Positions 11,002 to 20,457 are shown, numbered from the stretch's first letter. The stretch is DNA of 64,000 nt from Roseateles depolymerans (GCA_003241055.1 QFOD01000007.1:142693-206692); one strand, 5' to 3'. Notes: a model not told the origin generated them from the sequence alone. Numbers and translations: made by a program.

Positions 11002-11055
11002 GGAGGATGCCGGGGCCGGCGGTTTTTAGAATTTCATTATCTACGAGTGACCGCC

Positions 11056-11694
11056 ATGCCCAGCCTGATTGAGACCCTGCAAGCACAACCCGACCACACC
11101 GACGCCCTGATGCGTGCCGCCTGCCAACGCCTGCGCGCATGGCAGGCCAGGGTGCAGACGCCCACCGCCAGCGGCGACGACGACGGCGACGGCGACGCCA
11201 GACTGCAGCGCGGCCTGGAACGGCTGGCCCCGGCACACGCACCGGCCTTGCTGGCCGCACTGAACGCCGATGCAGCCCTGCTGCCGCAGGGCCCGGTGCT
11301 GGACGATCTGCCGCCCGATGACGGCACCGCTGCGCCGCCGGCGCGCCGGCCAGGGCCGCTGACCGACGATCTGGCCCTGCTGCTGCGCCCGGCCGAGCTG
11401 GCCTGGGACGAGCCGCAGGAGATCGACTGGGCCGTCAGGCACTGGGAGGCCAGCCGCCACGCGGGCCTGCTGGACGAGGACCTGGCCGCCGATTTCGGCG
11501 AGTTCTGGCGCCGGCTGGAATGGAGCGCGCTGCGCCACCACCTGCGGCTGCTGGCCGACGGCCATGCCGAGGAACGTCGGCTGCTGGCCCATGTCGTGAA
11601 GACCAGCACCCGCTATGTGGCCCTGGCCCCGCTGAAGCGGGCACTGGAAGCCCGCCACCCCGAGTACTTCGACCAGGCGTTCAGCCTTCGCTGA
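11056..11694 (+). CDS. AmgK-like protein lacking the kinase catalytic core (probable degenerate remnant)
   Basis: This 212-residue protein aligns, from memory, only with the C-terminal third of AmgK-type N-acetylmuramate/N-acetylglucosamine kinases: LTDDLALLLR, LAWDEPQEIDWAVRHW, DFGEFWRRLEW and RHHLRLL follow the usual AmgK order. The N-terminal lobe and the H-x-D-x-x-x-x-N catalytic loop are not found. Residues 1-100 are low-complexity and include an Asp/Gly run (45-53). The neighbouring murU, the usual partner, is absent. The frame is intact and the codon use normal, so a repurposed protein is possible. It converges on the LysR gene with a 14-base overlap. Confidence 0.5.
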   Translation: MPSLIETLQAQPDHTDALMRAACQRLRAWQARVQTPTASGDDDGDGDARLQRGLERLAPAHAPALLAALNADAALLPQGPVLDDLPPDDGTAAPPARRPGPLTDDLALLLRPAELAWDEPQEIDWAVRHWEASRHAGLLDEDLAADFGEFWRRLEWSALRHHLRLLADGHAEERRLLAHVVKTSTRYVALAPLKRALEARHPEYFDQAFSLR

Positions 11695-12646
11695 CACGAC
11701 CCCGGCGGGTGGCGCAGCCGGCCGCGATCAACCAGGGGTCGCGATCCTCGCCGCCGAAGATCTCCAGCAGGAAGTCCACGAACGCACGGGTCCGCGCCGG
11801 CACGTACTTGCGCGTCGGCATGGCGGCCCACAGCGTGATGCTGAACATGCGCCACTCGGGCAGCACGCGCTCCAGCGCATGCTCCATCAGCGCGTCCTCG
11901 ACGACGAAGCTGGGCAAGCCCGCGATGCCCAGCCCGTGCAAGGCCGCGGCGTAGTTGGTATCCATGTGCGTGGTCGACAGCGTGGCGCGCGACGGCACGA
12001 TGGGCAGCGTGATTTCCTCCAGGCCGTCGCCGCGCTGCAGCGTGAGCCCACGCTGCATGGCGACCGTGGGCGGCAGCAGCGCCGCGTGCTGCTTGAGGTC
12101 GTAGGGGTGCTCGGGCCGCCCGCGCTGGTCCAGGTATTCCGGCGAGGCGCACAGGATGAACTCGCTGCGCACCAGCCGGCGGGCGACGAACTCGCCCTCC
12201 AGCGGCTGGCGCGCGGTGACGATGGTGAGGTCGTAGCTGTCATCCACCGTCTCGACCGGGCCGGTCGAGGTGATCTCCAGCGTCACCTGCGGGTACTGCC
12301 GATGAAAACGCGGCAGGTGCTTGGCCAGCTGGTGCACCGCGATCGCCGGCGGGCACAACACCCGCAGCAGGCCGCGCACCTCCTGGGTTGCCGAGGCCGC
12401 CAGCGCCGAGGCCTCGTCGACATCGGCCAGGATGCGCCGCGCACGCTCCAGATAGGCCTCGCCGATCTCCGTCAGCGCCAGCCGCCGCGTGGTGCGGTTC
12501 AGCAGGCGCGTGCCGAGATGGTCCTCCAGCTCGGCCACCAGCCGGGTGATGACGGCGGGGGCCAGGTCGAGCGCGCGGGCCGCGGCCGCGAAGCTGCCTT
12601 CGTCGACCACGCGGGTGAAAACGCGCAGGGCTCTCAGGTGATCCAT
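11681..12646 (-). CDS. LysR-family transcriptional regulator
   Basis: This 321-residue protein starts MDHLRALRVFTRVVDEGSF, a typical LysR winged helix-turn-helix (residues 1-60), followed by a two-lobed effector-binding domain. It belongs to the group whose members often repress or activate oxidoreductase or transporter genes. No divergent target is adjacent: upstream lies an M20 peptidase on the same strand, 138 bases away. Start 12646 is chosen over 12661 and 12727 because it matches the family N terminus. Confidence 0.88.
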   Translation of the reverse strand: MDHLRALRVFTRVVDEGSFAAAARALDLAPAVITRLVAELEDHLGTRLLNRTTRRLALTEIGEAYLERARRILADVDEASALAASATQEVRGLLRVLCPPAIAVHQLAKHLPRFHRQYPQVTLEITSTGPVETVDDSYDLTIVTARQPLEGEFVARRLVRSEFILCASPEYLDQRGRPEHPYDLKQHAALLPPTVAMQRGLTLQRGDGLEEITLPIVPSRATLSTTHMDTNYAAALHGLGIAGLPSFVVEDALMEHALERVLPEWRMFSITLWAAMPTRKYVPARTRAFVDFLLEIFGGEDRDPWLIAAGCATRRGRVSEG

Positions 12647-12784
12647 GCGTAACCAGCTCATGGCCCCGCGCTCGGCCTCGGCGCGGGGGCAATGCGTGCA
12701 GGCGCACCGGCGGATACAGCTGGCCACTCCGCCGGGTGGCCCGTTGGGCGCATCAGGCGTGGGCGCACCGGGCGCCCCGCGCCC

Positions 12785-14260
12785 TCAGGGGTGGGCGGCC
12801 ATGACCTGCGCCACCGCGGCCGTCAGGCGCTTGCCATAGGGCACGTGCAGGAACTCGTTGGGGCCGTGCGCATTGCTCTTGGGGCCCAGCACGCCGCAGA
12901 CCATCATCTGCGCCTTGGGGAAGCCCTTCTGCAGCATGCTCATCAACGGGATCGTGCCGCCCTGGCCGATGTAGCCCACCGGCGCGCCGAAGTGCGCCTG
13001 GCTGGCGTCCTCCAGCACCTGGCTGAGCCAGGGCGACAGCTCGGGCGTGTTCCAGCCGGTGGCGCCGAACGCCCCGGCACGGCCGTCCGGCGTGAACGTG
13101 ACCTTGGCGTTGTAGGGCGCGTTGTCCTCCAGCAGGGCCTTGAGGCGCAGCGCGGCCTCGTTGCCATCCACCAGCGGCGGCAGGCGCAGCGACAGCTTGA
13201 AGGCCGTGTGGGGGCGCAGCACGTTGCCGGCGTTCTTCAGCTCGGGGAAGCCGTCCACGCCCACCACTGACAGCGTCGGCCGCCAGGTGCGGTTGAGCAG
13301 CGCCTCGACCGGGTCGGTGGTCACGGGCAGCACCGGGCCGCCGTCCGCACCGCAGGCCCAGGGCATGCGCTTGTAGACCTCTTCCTTCAGGATGGCCGCC
13401 GTGGCCTGGGCCTGCTCGAGGCGCACACCCGGGATCTCGCAGTGGAAGCTCTCCGGCAGCAGCCGGCCGGTCTTGCTGTCCTCCAGACGGTCCAGCACCT
13501 GGCGCAGGATGCGGAAGCTCGACGGCACCACGCCGGAGGCATCGCCGCTGTGGATGCCCTCGGTCAGCACCTCCACCTTCAGCACGCCCGACACCATGCC
13601 GCGCAGCGAGGTCGTGAGCCACAGCTGATCGTAGTTGCCGGCGCCGGAGTCCAGGCAGACCACCAGCGACACGTTGCCCAGCCGGGGCTTGAGCAGGTCG
13701 ATGTAGGCCGGCAGGTCGTAGGAGCCGCTTTCCTCGCAGGTCTCGATGATCCCCACGCAGCGCGGGCGCGGGATGCCCTGCTGGTCCAGCGCCATGATGG
13801 CCGTCAGCGAGGCGTAGACCGCATAGCCGTCGTCCGCGCCGCCGCGGCCGTACAGCAGGCCGTTCTCGTACTTGGGCGTCCAGGGGCCGAGGTCGGCACG
13901 CCAGCCGTTGAACTCGGGCTGCTTGTCCAGATGGCCGTAGAGCACGATGGTGTCGTCCGAGCCCGCCTTGGTCGCCGGCACCTCGAAGAAGATCACCGGC
14001 GTACGGCCCGGAATGCGCACCACTTCCAGCTTGAGGCCGGCCACCTTCTTGCTCTCCACCCAGGCCGCGGCCTGGGTCAGCACCTTCTCGATGTGGCCAT
14101 TGGCCGCCCAGTCGGCGTCGAACATCGGGCTCTTGGCCGGAATGGCGATGTAGTCGGTCAGCGCGGGAACGATCTCTTCGTCCCAGACGCGCGATGCAAA
14201 CGCGCCCAGCGCGGTGGCTTCGTCGGCTTGCAGCGGAAGTTGGGGGTCGCGTGCATTCAT
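12785..14260 (-). CDS. M20-family metallopeptidase (dipeptidase)
   Basis: This 491-residue protein has all expected di-zinc residues: His110 and Asp112 in GHLDKQ, the Asp pair 143-144 in GGADDGY, Glu176/Glu177 in ETCEESGS, an Asp in LDSGAGN, and a late His in HGPNE. The layout matches the CNDP/carnosinase-like dipeptidase branch, with a dimerisation domain inserted about residues 230-390. No signal peptide is visible, so it is probably cytosolic. It is divergent from the diguanylate cyclase gene with an 81-base gap. Confidence 0.88.
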   Translation of the reverse strand: MNARDPQLPLQADEATALGAFASRVWDEEIVPALTDYIAIPAKSPMFDADWAANGHIEKVLTQAAAWVESKKVAGLKLEVVRIPGRTPVIFFEVPATKAGSDDTIVLYGHLDKQPEFNGWRADLGPWTPKYENGLLYGRGGADDGYAVYASLTAIMALDQQGIPRPRCVGIIETCEESGSYDLPAYIDLLKPRLGNVSLVVCLDSGAGNYDQLWLTTSLRGMVSGVLKVEVLTEGIHSGDASGVVPSSFRILRQVLDRLEDSKTGRLLPESFHCEIPGVRLEQAQATAAILKEEVYKRMPWACGADGGPVLPVTTDPVEALLNRTWRPTLSVVGVDGFPELKNAGNVLRPHTAFKLSLRLPPLVDGNEAALRLKALLEDNAPYNAKVTFTPDGRAGAFGATGWNTPELSPWLSQVLEDASQAHFGAPVGYIGQGGTIPLMSMLQKGFPKAQMMVCGVLGPKSNAHGPNEFLHVPYGKRLTAAVAQVMAAHP

Positions 14261-14341
14261 GGCAGTCTCCGGTGTCTGTTTGACACAAGCGGCCAGTTTA
14301 GGCGCTCCCATAATGGCCTTCTCGCCGCCTGCCTCGTGTCC

Positions 14342-16105
14342 ATGCGTCTGACGCGCCTGTTCCTGCTGACGACCGGGTTGCTGCTCGGTCTGGTGACCGC
14401 CCTGCTGCTGCGCTCGGTGTGGGCGGACCGGCAGCGCGTGGTCACCGCCGAACTCGGCCTGGCGGCCATGGAGCGCGCCTACCTGACGATGACGGTCGCC
14501 GAGAAGGCCTCGGCCGAACGCGGCCCGACCATCCCGGTGCTGAACGACACCGAGCCCGCGAGCCCCGAGCTGCACGCGCGCCTGGCCAACTTCCGCCAGG
14601 CCACCGACGCCGCCTTTGACGCGGCCCTGAACGCCCTGCGCGAGGCTGAGGACGCAGCGTCGGCGGCCGCGCTGGCCGATCTGGAGCAGGCCCGTGTCGA
14701 ACTGGCCGCCGCCCGCCGTGAGGTGGACCGGGTCGCCGCCCTGCCCCATGCCAGCCGCAGCGCCCCGGGGCAGCGCCTGACGCGTGGCCCCATCGACCAG
14801 CTGTTCGCAGTCATCGACACCGTGCTGGGCAGTGCCACCTTGCTGTCCGCCGCGGCGGAGGCCATCTACCCGGCGCTGGCCGTGCCGCTGGTGGGCGCGC
14901 GCTACGCCGCCGAGATGCGCGAGTACGCGGGCCGGCTGGGCTCGCAGTTCACCACGGCACTCGCCACCGGGCAGCCGCTGGCCGAGCTCGAACGCCGCGA
15001 GATCCCGGAACTGATCGGGCGCATCGAACAGCTGCGCAAGCTGATCGCGCTGCAGCTGCGCGTCGGCAAGCAGGACGCCACGCTGCACGCCGCGCTGGAC
15101 GGCCTGGAGACCCGCTATTTCGCGGTCAGCCTGCCATTTGCCCGCCGTCAGGCCGAGCTGGGGCAGAGCGGCCCGCTGGGCGTGGACTCGGCGGCCTTCG
15201 TCGCGCGCTATGTGCCGCCCATGAAGAGCATCGTGGAGCTGCGCGACGCGATGTTCGAGTCCGCGCGCCGGTCTGCCGCCCGCGAGCTGGCCGACACGCG
15301 CCAGCGCCTCGTCGTCAACACCGCGCTGGGCGTGGCCGTGCTGTGCGTGGAGATCGCCGTGTTCCTGCTGATCCGGCATCGCGTGCTGCTGCCGCTGCTG
15401 CGCTCCACCCGGGTGATGAACGCCATCATGGCCGGCGAGATCCCGGACGAGCCGCCCCCTGTGAACCGGCGCGACGAGGTGGGCGACATGAAGCGGGCCG
15501 TGGCCGCACTGCGCGAGGCCACGCTGAGGCGCCGCACGCTGGAGCGCGAGCGCGAGCAGCTGTTCGAGCAGCTGCGCATCGCCAGCGACACCGATTTCCT
15601 CACCGGCCTGCCCAACCGCCGGGCCTTCGCGGTGCGGGCCACGGAGCTGCTGGCCCAGGCCCGCCGCCAGGGCTGGCCCATGGCGCTGCTGGTGTTCGAC
15701 CTGGACCATTTCAAGCGGGTCAACGACCTGCACGGCCACCAGGCCGGCGACCAGGTGCTGCGCGAGGCTGCCGAGCGCGCTCGCAGCCAGGTGCGCCGCG
15801 GCGAGCTGCTGGCCCGGCTGGGCGGCGAGGAATTCGTCGTGCTGGCCACCGACTGCCGGCCGGAACAGGCGGCCCAGCTGGCCGAACGCCTGCGGGCCAC
15901 GCTGGCCGACACCTCCATGCCCGTCGGCAATCAGTCGCTGCAGGTGACGGCGAGCTTCGGCCTGGCCTGCGCCGAGGCCCGCGACGTGAGCGACCTGGAC
16001 GCCCTCTTCCGCGAGGCCGACCGCGCGCTCTACCGTGCCAAGGAGCTGGGCCGCAACCGGGTCTGCGGTGCCGAAGGCCCCCGGGCGCTGGAGCCCAGCG
16101 CCTGA
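14342..16105 (+). CDS. Membrane diguanylate cyclase with HAMP linker
   Basis: The 587-residue protein has an N-terminal membrane helix (residues 5-22), a mostly helical periplasmic region to about residue 325, a second helix (about 325-347), a HAMP-like linker and a GGDEF domain whose GGEEF motif is at 494-498. It should make cyclic di-GMP in response to an unknown periplasmic signal. The start at 14342 puts the signal-anchor at the N terminus; the open frame continues far upstream only as antisense of the peptidase gene. Confidence 0.9.
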   Translation: MRLTRLFLLTTGLLLGLVTALLLRSVWADRQRVVTAELGLAAMERAYLTMTVAEKASAERGPTIPVLNDTEPASPELHARLANFRQATDAAFDAALNALREAEDAASAAALADLEQARVELAAARREVDRVAALPHASRSAPGQRLTRGPIDQLFAVIDTVLGSATLLSAAAEAIYPALAVPLVGARYAAEMREYAGRLGSQFTTALATGQPLAELERREIPELIGRIEQLRKLIALQLRVGKQDATLHAALDGLETRYFAVSLPFARRQAELGQSGPLGVDSAAFVARYVPPMKSIVELRDAMFESARRSAARELADTRQRLVVNTALGVAVLCVEIAVFLLIRHRVLLPLLRSTRVMNAIMAGEIPDEPPPVNRRDEVGDMKRAVAALREATLRRRTLEREREQLFEQLRIASDTDFLTGLPNRRAFAVRATELLAQARRQGWPMALLVFDLDHFKRVNDLHGHQAGDQVLREAAERARSQVRRGELLARLGGEEFVVLATDCRPEQAAQLAERLRATLADTSMPVGNQSLQVTASFGLACAEARDVSDLDALFREADRALYRAKELGRNRVCGAEGPRALEPSA

Positions 16106-16175
16106 CTGTGACGCCGCCCCCACACAGGGAAACAACCAGTTTTGCCGTCATGGGCAGTCCGTACGCTGGCGCACG

Positions 16176-17513
16176 ATGCGCCATGTTCTGCACTGCCTCA
16201 CGCTGCTGACCGCCCTGCTGCTGGCCGGCTGCGCCGGCCCCAAATTCACGGTGGACGACGGCCGCAAGGTTGATGAGAAGCTGCTGGCCGGCATCCGCGC
16301 CTATGGCGCCGGTGAGCGCCTGATCCGACCGGCCATCGCGCGCAGCGCCCAGCTGAACGACAAGGACTGCGACCGGCAATGGGAGCTGCCCTTCGCCGTG
16401 GCCACCAGCGCCGGCTGGAGCGCCGACGACCGGGTGGCCTGGGCCCGCGGCCTGCAGGTGGACGAGCGGCTGACCGTGATCGCCATCACCGAGGCCTCCC
16501 CCCTGCCTCTGGGCGCGCGGCTGGACCGTATCGCCGGCACCGAGAGCAACGACGGCGAGCGCCTGCTGGAAGCGCTCGCCGAGGCCCGCGACGGCGGGCG
16601 CCCGTTCGCCGTGAACATGGTCGGCCGCGGCCGGGTGTCGATCAAGCCCTTCGAGGTCTGCCGTGGCTACGCGCGCTTCGCACCGCCCAACACCCCGACG
16701 CTGCAGGACTACCACTGGCTGATGAGCCTGCACCCGCTGGAGCTGACCCAGGCCGATCTCTCGCCCGACGAGGCGCTGTGGATGGTGCTGTGGACGCAGG
16801 GCCTGTCCGAGGAGGGCGGCGTGCGCATGAAGGCCTACCACTACACGACCCGCATCGTCGGCACGCTCTACAACCTCGTCACGCTGGCCTCCGGCGTGAA
16901 GGCGGCGGCGCTGGCGGCCGACGCGGCCGTCACGGCCGCGCGCAACGCGGCCGCCAGCGCCGCCACCGAGCTGATCAAGCAGCAGCTGATCGAGCAGGGC
17001 AAGGCACTCGCTGCCCAGCGCCTGCGCGAGGGCATCACCGATGCGGCCCAGCAGCTGACGCGCCAGCAGGCCGTCAACGCAATGCAGGCGGCCGCCGAGA
17101 ACCGCGGCATGCTGTCCGGCATCTCCCGCATCGCGGCCACGGCCTTCGACTACGCCGACGCCTGGGCCTACGAGCGCATGGCGCGTCTGGGCGCGCCGCC
17201 GCTGGCCGGCTTCACGCTGCACCAGAAGCTGGTGGAACGCAGCCTGGTGAGCAACGCGCTGCTGTTCGATGCCGACCGGCTCGCCGCGCTCAGCAAGATC
17301 GCCACCGCCCAGGGGCAGGAGACGGCCGTTGCGGCCATCCTGGGCGGCTTGCGCGCCAGCGACCTGGCGGCCGAGGTCGGCGCCATGCCGCTGGCCACCG
17401 TAGCCTCCCGCTTCTCCTTCGACAGCCCCGACGACCCCGGTGCCGGGCGCTACGCGCGCGGCCTGGTCGACGCCATGCTCGACATGCCGGTCGAGACGGC
17501 ATCCCGCAAATGA
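16176..17513 (+). CDS. Lipoprotein with PDZ-like segment, unknown function
   Basis: This 445-residue protein has a lipoprotein signal peptide with the lipobox LAGC (Cys at about residue 19). Residues 60-150 resemble a PDZ-like module (WELPFAVATS, then VDERLTVIAI, then a GRVSIKP strand). Residues 225-300 are Ala-rich and helical. The arrangement recalls secreted M48 metalloprotease relatives, but the HExxH motif is absent where it would be expected, so any protease function would be lost. The stop overlaps the ATG of the MORN gene by four bases, so the two proteins likely act together in the envelope. Confidence 0.7.
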   Translation: MRHVLHCLTLLTALLLAGCAGPKFTVDDGRKVDEKLLAGIRAYGAGERLIRPAIARSAQLNDKDCDRQWELPFAVATSAGWSADDRVAWARGLQVDERLTVIAITEASPLPLGARLDRIAGTESNDGERLLEALAEARDGGRPFAVNMVGRGRVSIKPFEVCRGYARFAPPNTPTLQDYHWLMSLHPLELTQADLSPDEALWMVLWTQGLSEEGGVRMKAYHYTTRIVGTLYNLVTLASGVKAAALAADAAVTAARNAAASAATELIKQQLIEQGKALAAQRLREGITDAAQQLTRQQAVNAMQAAAENRGMLSGISRIAATAFDYADAWAYERMARLGAPPLAGFTLHQKLVERSLVSNALLFDADRLAALSKIATAQGQETAVAAILGGLRASDLAAEVGAMPLATVASRFSFDSPDDPGAGRYARGLVDAMLDMPVETASRK

Positions 17514-19279
17514 ACCGCCCAGGTCTCTCGATGCACAGACCCGCCGCCACGCTCCTGCTGACCCTGTGCCTCACCGCACCCGGGCTCGCCCAGAACCCGC
17601 CGATCCAAACGCCCAACGCCCCCGAGCCGACCGCCTCCGAGCCAGCGCCGGCGGCCTCCGCACCACCGGCCGCCACCTGCGGCCAGCTCACCGCCCGGGC
17701 GATGGCCACCGACCTCAAGGCCGTGACCGGCCAGTCGCAGAACCTGCCGCTGGACACGCTGGTGAAGCTCTACGACGAGGCCATCGCCCAGTGGACGCTC
17801 ACGCTGGCCCAATGCCAGGGCCGCGCCAAGGAACGGGCCCAGCGCAACCTGGACGACAACCAGAAGACCCGCGAGGTGCTGGCCGAGCGACTGCAGGCCG
17901 GCAGCCAGTGCGAGAGCAGCCACCGCGACGCCCAGTCGCTGCAAGACCTGGCGCGCGCCGCCATCGGCGAACGCCGCTTCGGCGAGGCCGCCACGCTCTA
18001 CCGCAAGGCCGAGGGCATGTGGGATCTTGCCGCCGACCTCTGCACGGGCAGCCAGCAGCAGCTGGCCGAAAGGCGGCGCGAGCAGACCGAGATCGATGCC
18101 CACAACGCCGAGTTCTGCGCGCCGGCCTTCGAGCGCTCGCGCGACTACGCCAACCGCCTGCGCAACACCGGCGCCGCGCTGCCGCTGGCCGAGCGCCAGA
18201 CGCAAAGCCAGATCGCCGAGACCCTGTGGCGCGACGCGGCCCGCGTCTGCAAGGGCAGCGCCCAGGAGCTGGCGACGAACAATGCCCAGGCCCTGGGGCG
18301 CGAACGGGGCACGCCGTGGGTGGCGACGCCATGGCCCGGCGCACCCGCTGCAGCCGCGCCCGCCAGCCCCAATGCCACCAAGACCGCGGTGCCTGCGGCC
18401 CAGGCTGCGTCTGCGCCCGCGGCCACCAGATCGCTGGCCACCGCACCCGCGCCGCGGGCGGCGCCCGCTGCAGCCGCATCGCTGCCGGCCCAGGCTGCAG
18501 TGACGGCGGCGACGACGGTCGCCGTCGCCGCGGCGCCCGCCACCGAGGCCAAGCTGTTCGACCGATCGGTGGGCGACACCCGCTACCTCGGCCAGTTCGT
18601 CCGCGAGGACGGCGATGTGGTCAGCGGCGCCGGGCGCGTCGAATGGAAGAACGGCGATGTCTACGAAGGGCCGCTGGTGCGCAGCCAGCGCCAGGGTGTC
18701 GGGGAGATCCGCTGGGCCAACGGCCAGCGCTACAAGGGCGACTGGGTGGCCGACCAGGCCACCGGCCGCGGCCTGATGGTCTATGCCAATGGCAACCAGT
18801 ACGAAGGCGGCTTTGTGGATGGCGAGCCCGCGGGCGAAGGCCGCCTCGTCTATGCCTCGGGCGACAGCTACACCGGCCAGATCCGCAAGGGTCTGCCGCA
18901 CGGGCGCGGCACCTATCTGTGGACCAACGGCCAGCGCTACGAGGGCGACTGGGTCAACGACCAGCCCCAGGGCCAGGGTCAGATGCGCTACGCCAACGGC
19001 AACGTCTACCAGGGCCAGATGCTGGCCGGCCGCCCGCACGGCCGCGGGCGGCTCGTGCATCAGAACGGCGATGTGTACGAGGGTGAATTCGACAGCGGCA
19101 AGGAACAGGGGCGCGGCATCTACACCTGGAAGAGCGGCGAACGCTACGACGGCGGCTGGCTGCGCGGGCTCAAGCACGGGCCCGGCGTCTTCTATTGGCC
19201 GTCCGGCGACCGCTGGGAGGGCGAATTCAAGGACGACGAGCGCACGCCCGAGGGCCAGTTCGTTCGCAAGGGGGACTGA
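17510..19279 (+). CDS. Exported MORN-repeat protein
   Basis: This 589-residue precursor has a signal peptide whose core follows the second Met (17531; mature end near GLAQN), a helical Cys-containing region (about 50-260), a Pro/Ala-rich linker (about 270-360) and nine MORN repeats of 23 residues (about 384-589; consensus Y-x-G-x-W-x-x-G-x-x-x-G-x-G). MORN arrays bind lipids or other proteins in other systems. The start at 17510 overlaps the preceding stop (ATGA). It is co-transcribed with the upstream lipoprotein. Its substrate is unknown. Confidence 0.85.
   Translation: MNRPGLSMHRPAATLLLTLCLTAPGLAQNPPIQTPNAPEPTASEPAPAASAPPAATCGQLTARAMATDLKAVTGQSQNLPLDTLVKLYDEAIAQWTLTLAQCQGRAKERAQRNLDDNQKTREVLAERLQAGSQCESSHRDAQSLQDLARAAIGERRFGEAATLYRKAEGMWDLAADLCTGSQQQLAERRREQTEIDAHNAEFCAPAFERSRDYANRLRNTGAALPLAERQTQSQIAETLWRDAARVCKGSAQELATNNAQALGRERGTPWVATPWPGAPAAAAPASPNATKTAVPAAQAASAPAATRSLATAPAPRAAPAAAASLPAQAAVTAATTVAVAAAPATEAKLFDRSVGDTRYLGQFVREDGDVVSGAGRVEWKNGDVYEGPLVRSQRQGVGEIRWANGQRYKGDWVADQATGRGLMVYANGNQYEGGFVDGEPAGEGRLVYASGDSYTGQIRKGLPHGRGTYLWTNGQRYEGDWVNDQPQGQGQMRYANGNVYQGQMLAGRPHGRGRLVHQNGDVYEGEFDSGKEQGRGIYTWKSGERYDGGWLRGLKHGPGVFYWPSGDRWEGEFKDDERTPEGQFVRKGD
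18655..19260 (+). repeat. 69-base tandem coding repeat (MORN array)
   Basis: About nine diverged 69-base units encode the 23-residue MORN repeats of the exported protein. Units are conserved at the Tyr-x-Gly and Gly-x-Gly codons and differ elsewhere, so the array is old rather than freshly expanded. Confidence 0.8.
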
Positions 19280-19346
19280 TGGCCAGCCGCCGGCAAGGCT
19301 GTGATGCCGCCCTCGTGTACCCTCGCCGGATTCCCGGAGTTCCCCC

Positions 19347-19574
19347 ATGAAGACCCTGATCAGCACCCTCGCCCTGGCACTGGCCATCGCGGCCCCGGCC
19401 GCCGAGGCCCGAACCGTCAAGCACCACGCCAGTACTCAGTTGCAGACCACGCCTCACGCCAAGGCCCCCGGCAAGAAGGCAGGCAAGAAGAGCGCCAAGA
19501 AGGCCGACAAGTCCAAGCACAAGGCCAAGAAGCACGCCAAGAAGGGCGGCAAGAAGAAGTCCGGCCTGGCCTGA
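19347..19574 (+). CDS. Small exported lysine-rich protein
   Basis: This 75-residue protein has a clear signal peptide (residues 1-22, ending AAEARTVK) and a mature part made almost wholly of Lys, Ala, Gly and His, with repeated K-K-A-x-K units. It resembles the histone H1-like basic proteins of betaproteobacteria in composition, but it is predicted to be exported. A role binding polyanions (DNA, LPS, teichoic-like polymers) in the envelope is inference. It is a separate transcript 67 bases after the MORN gene. Confidence 0.65.
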   Translation: MKTLISTLALALAIAAPAAEARTVKHHASTQLQTTPHAKAPGKKAGKKSAKKADKSKHKAKKHAKKGGKKKSGLA

Positions 19575-19599
19575 GCAGCCACGGCTCGGAACCCGCGCC

Positions 19600-20457
19600 T
19601 CACGGCCTGAAGAAATAGTGCTCGGGGATGCGCCTCACCTCGGCCGACAGGGTCGGGTTGTCGATGCGCAGGATGCGCCGCCCCGCCAGACGTTCACGCA
19701 GGCTGGCCTCGGCGTTGCCGGGCAGCCCGTGGAACAGCGCGTGGAACGAGCCGTCGTCGAAGGCGCGCTGCAGGCCCCGGCGCAGCGTGTCATGCAGCAG
19801 CTCGTTGCCGCGCCGGACGAACAGCATGCGGGCAAAGGGGTAGGCCAGCGCCAGCTGGCGGTCGATGACGCAGTCCGGCGCATCGCTGCGGGCCTGGCCC
19901 AGCATCTCGTACGCCTCGTTCAGGCCCAGTGGCAGCGCGTCGAAGCGCCCCGCCGCCAGCATGCGGAACAAGGCCACCAGGCTGCCCGCCCGCTCCACCC
20001 GGAAGCCGGCTGCCTGCAGCACCGCCACGTCCGACCAGTCGTTGCCCTGCCCGAGCGTGAACCGCCGCAGGCCAGCCAGGTCGTGTACCGCGGCCAGCCG
20101 TGACTGCAGACGCGACTGGATGATGAAGAGCCGCCAGCCGTTGAGGCCGCGGTCGATGGGGAAATACAGCGCCTGGAAGCGCTGCTCGAAATCCTCGCTG
20201 GTGCCGAAGTCCACCACGTCGATCTCACCCAGCAACAGCTGCTGGCGCGCGCGCACATGGGTGGTCGGCTCCGTCGTGAGGGTCAGGCTGAAAGGCCGCC
20301 CCGACTTCTCCAGCGCCAGCCTCAGCACCCGGTAGCCCAGCGACCGCTCGCCCAGCCCGTCGAGGTTGGGGTAGGCCAGACTCAGACGCACCGGCGCCGC
20401 CGCCCGCGCTGCCCAGGGCAGCGCAGCCAGGCCGGCGAGGAACTGCTTGCGTCTCAC
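19600..20457 (-). CDS. Periplasmic substrate-binding protein (extracellular solute-binding type 3-like)
   Basis: The 285-residue precursor begins MRRKQFLAGLAALPWAARA, a Tat-like signal with the RRKQFL core. The mature part resembles the SBP_bac_3 two-lobed binding fold (phrases such as GEIDVVDFGTS and ML-AGRFDALPLG). No transporter genes are adjacent, so it may serve an orphan uptake system or a sensor. It lies 12 bases after metW on the same strand and is probably in the metX-metW transcript. Confidence 0.7.
   Translation of the reverse strand: MRRKQFLAGLAALPWAARAAAPVRLSLAYPNLDGLGERSLGYRVLRLALEKSGRPFSLTLTTEPTTHVRARQQLLLGEIDVVDFGTSEDFEQRFQALYFPIDRGLNGWRLFIIQSRLQSRLAAVHDLAGLRRFTLGQGNDWSDVAVLQAAGFRVERAGSLVALFRMLAAGRFDALPLGLNEAYEMLGQARSDAPDCVIDRQLALAYPFARMLFVRRGNELLHDTLRRGLQRAFDDGSFHALFHGLPGNAEASLRERLAGRRILRIDNPTLSAEVRRIPEHYFFRP

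Noticed and set aside
14300..16135. Upstream extension of the M20 peptidase frame opposite the diguanylate cyclase
   Set aside because: The extension is antisense to a GGDEF protein; the peptidase family N terminus fits the start at 14260.
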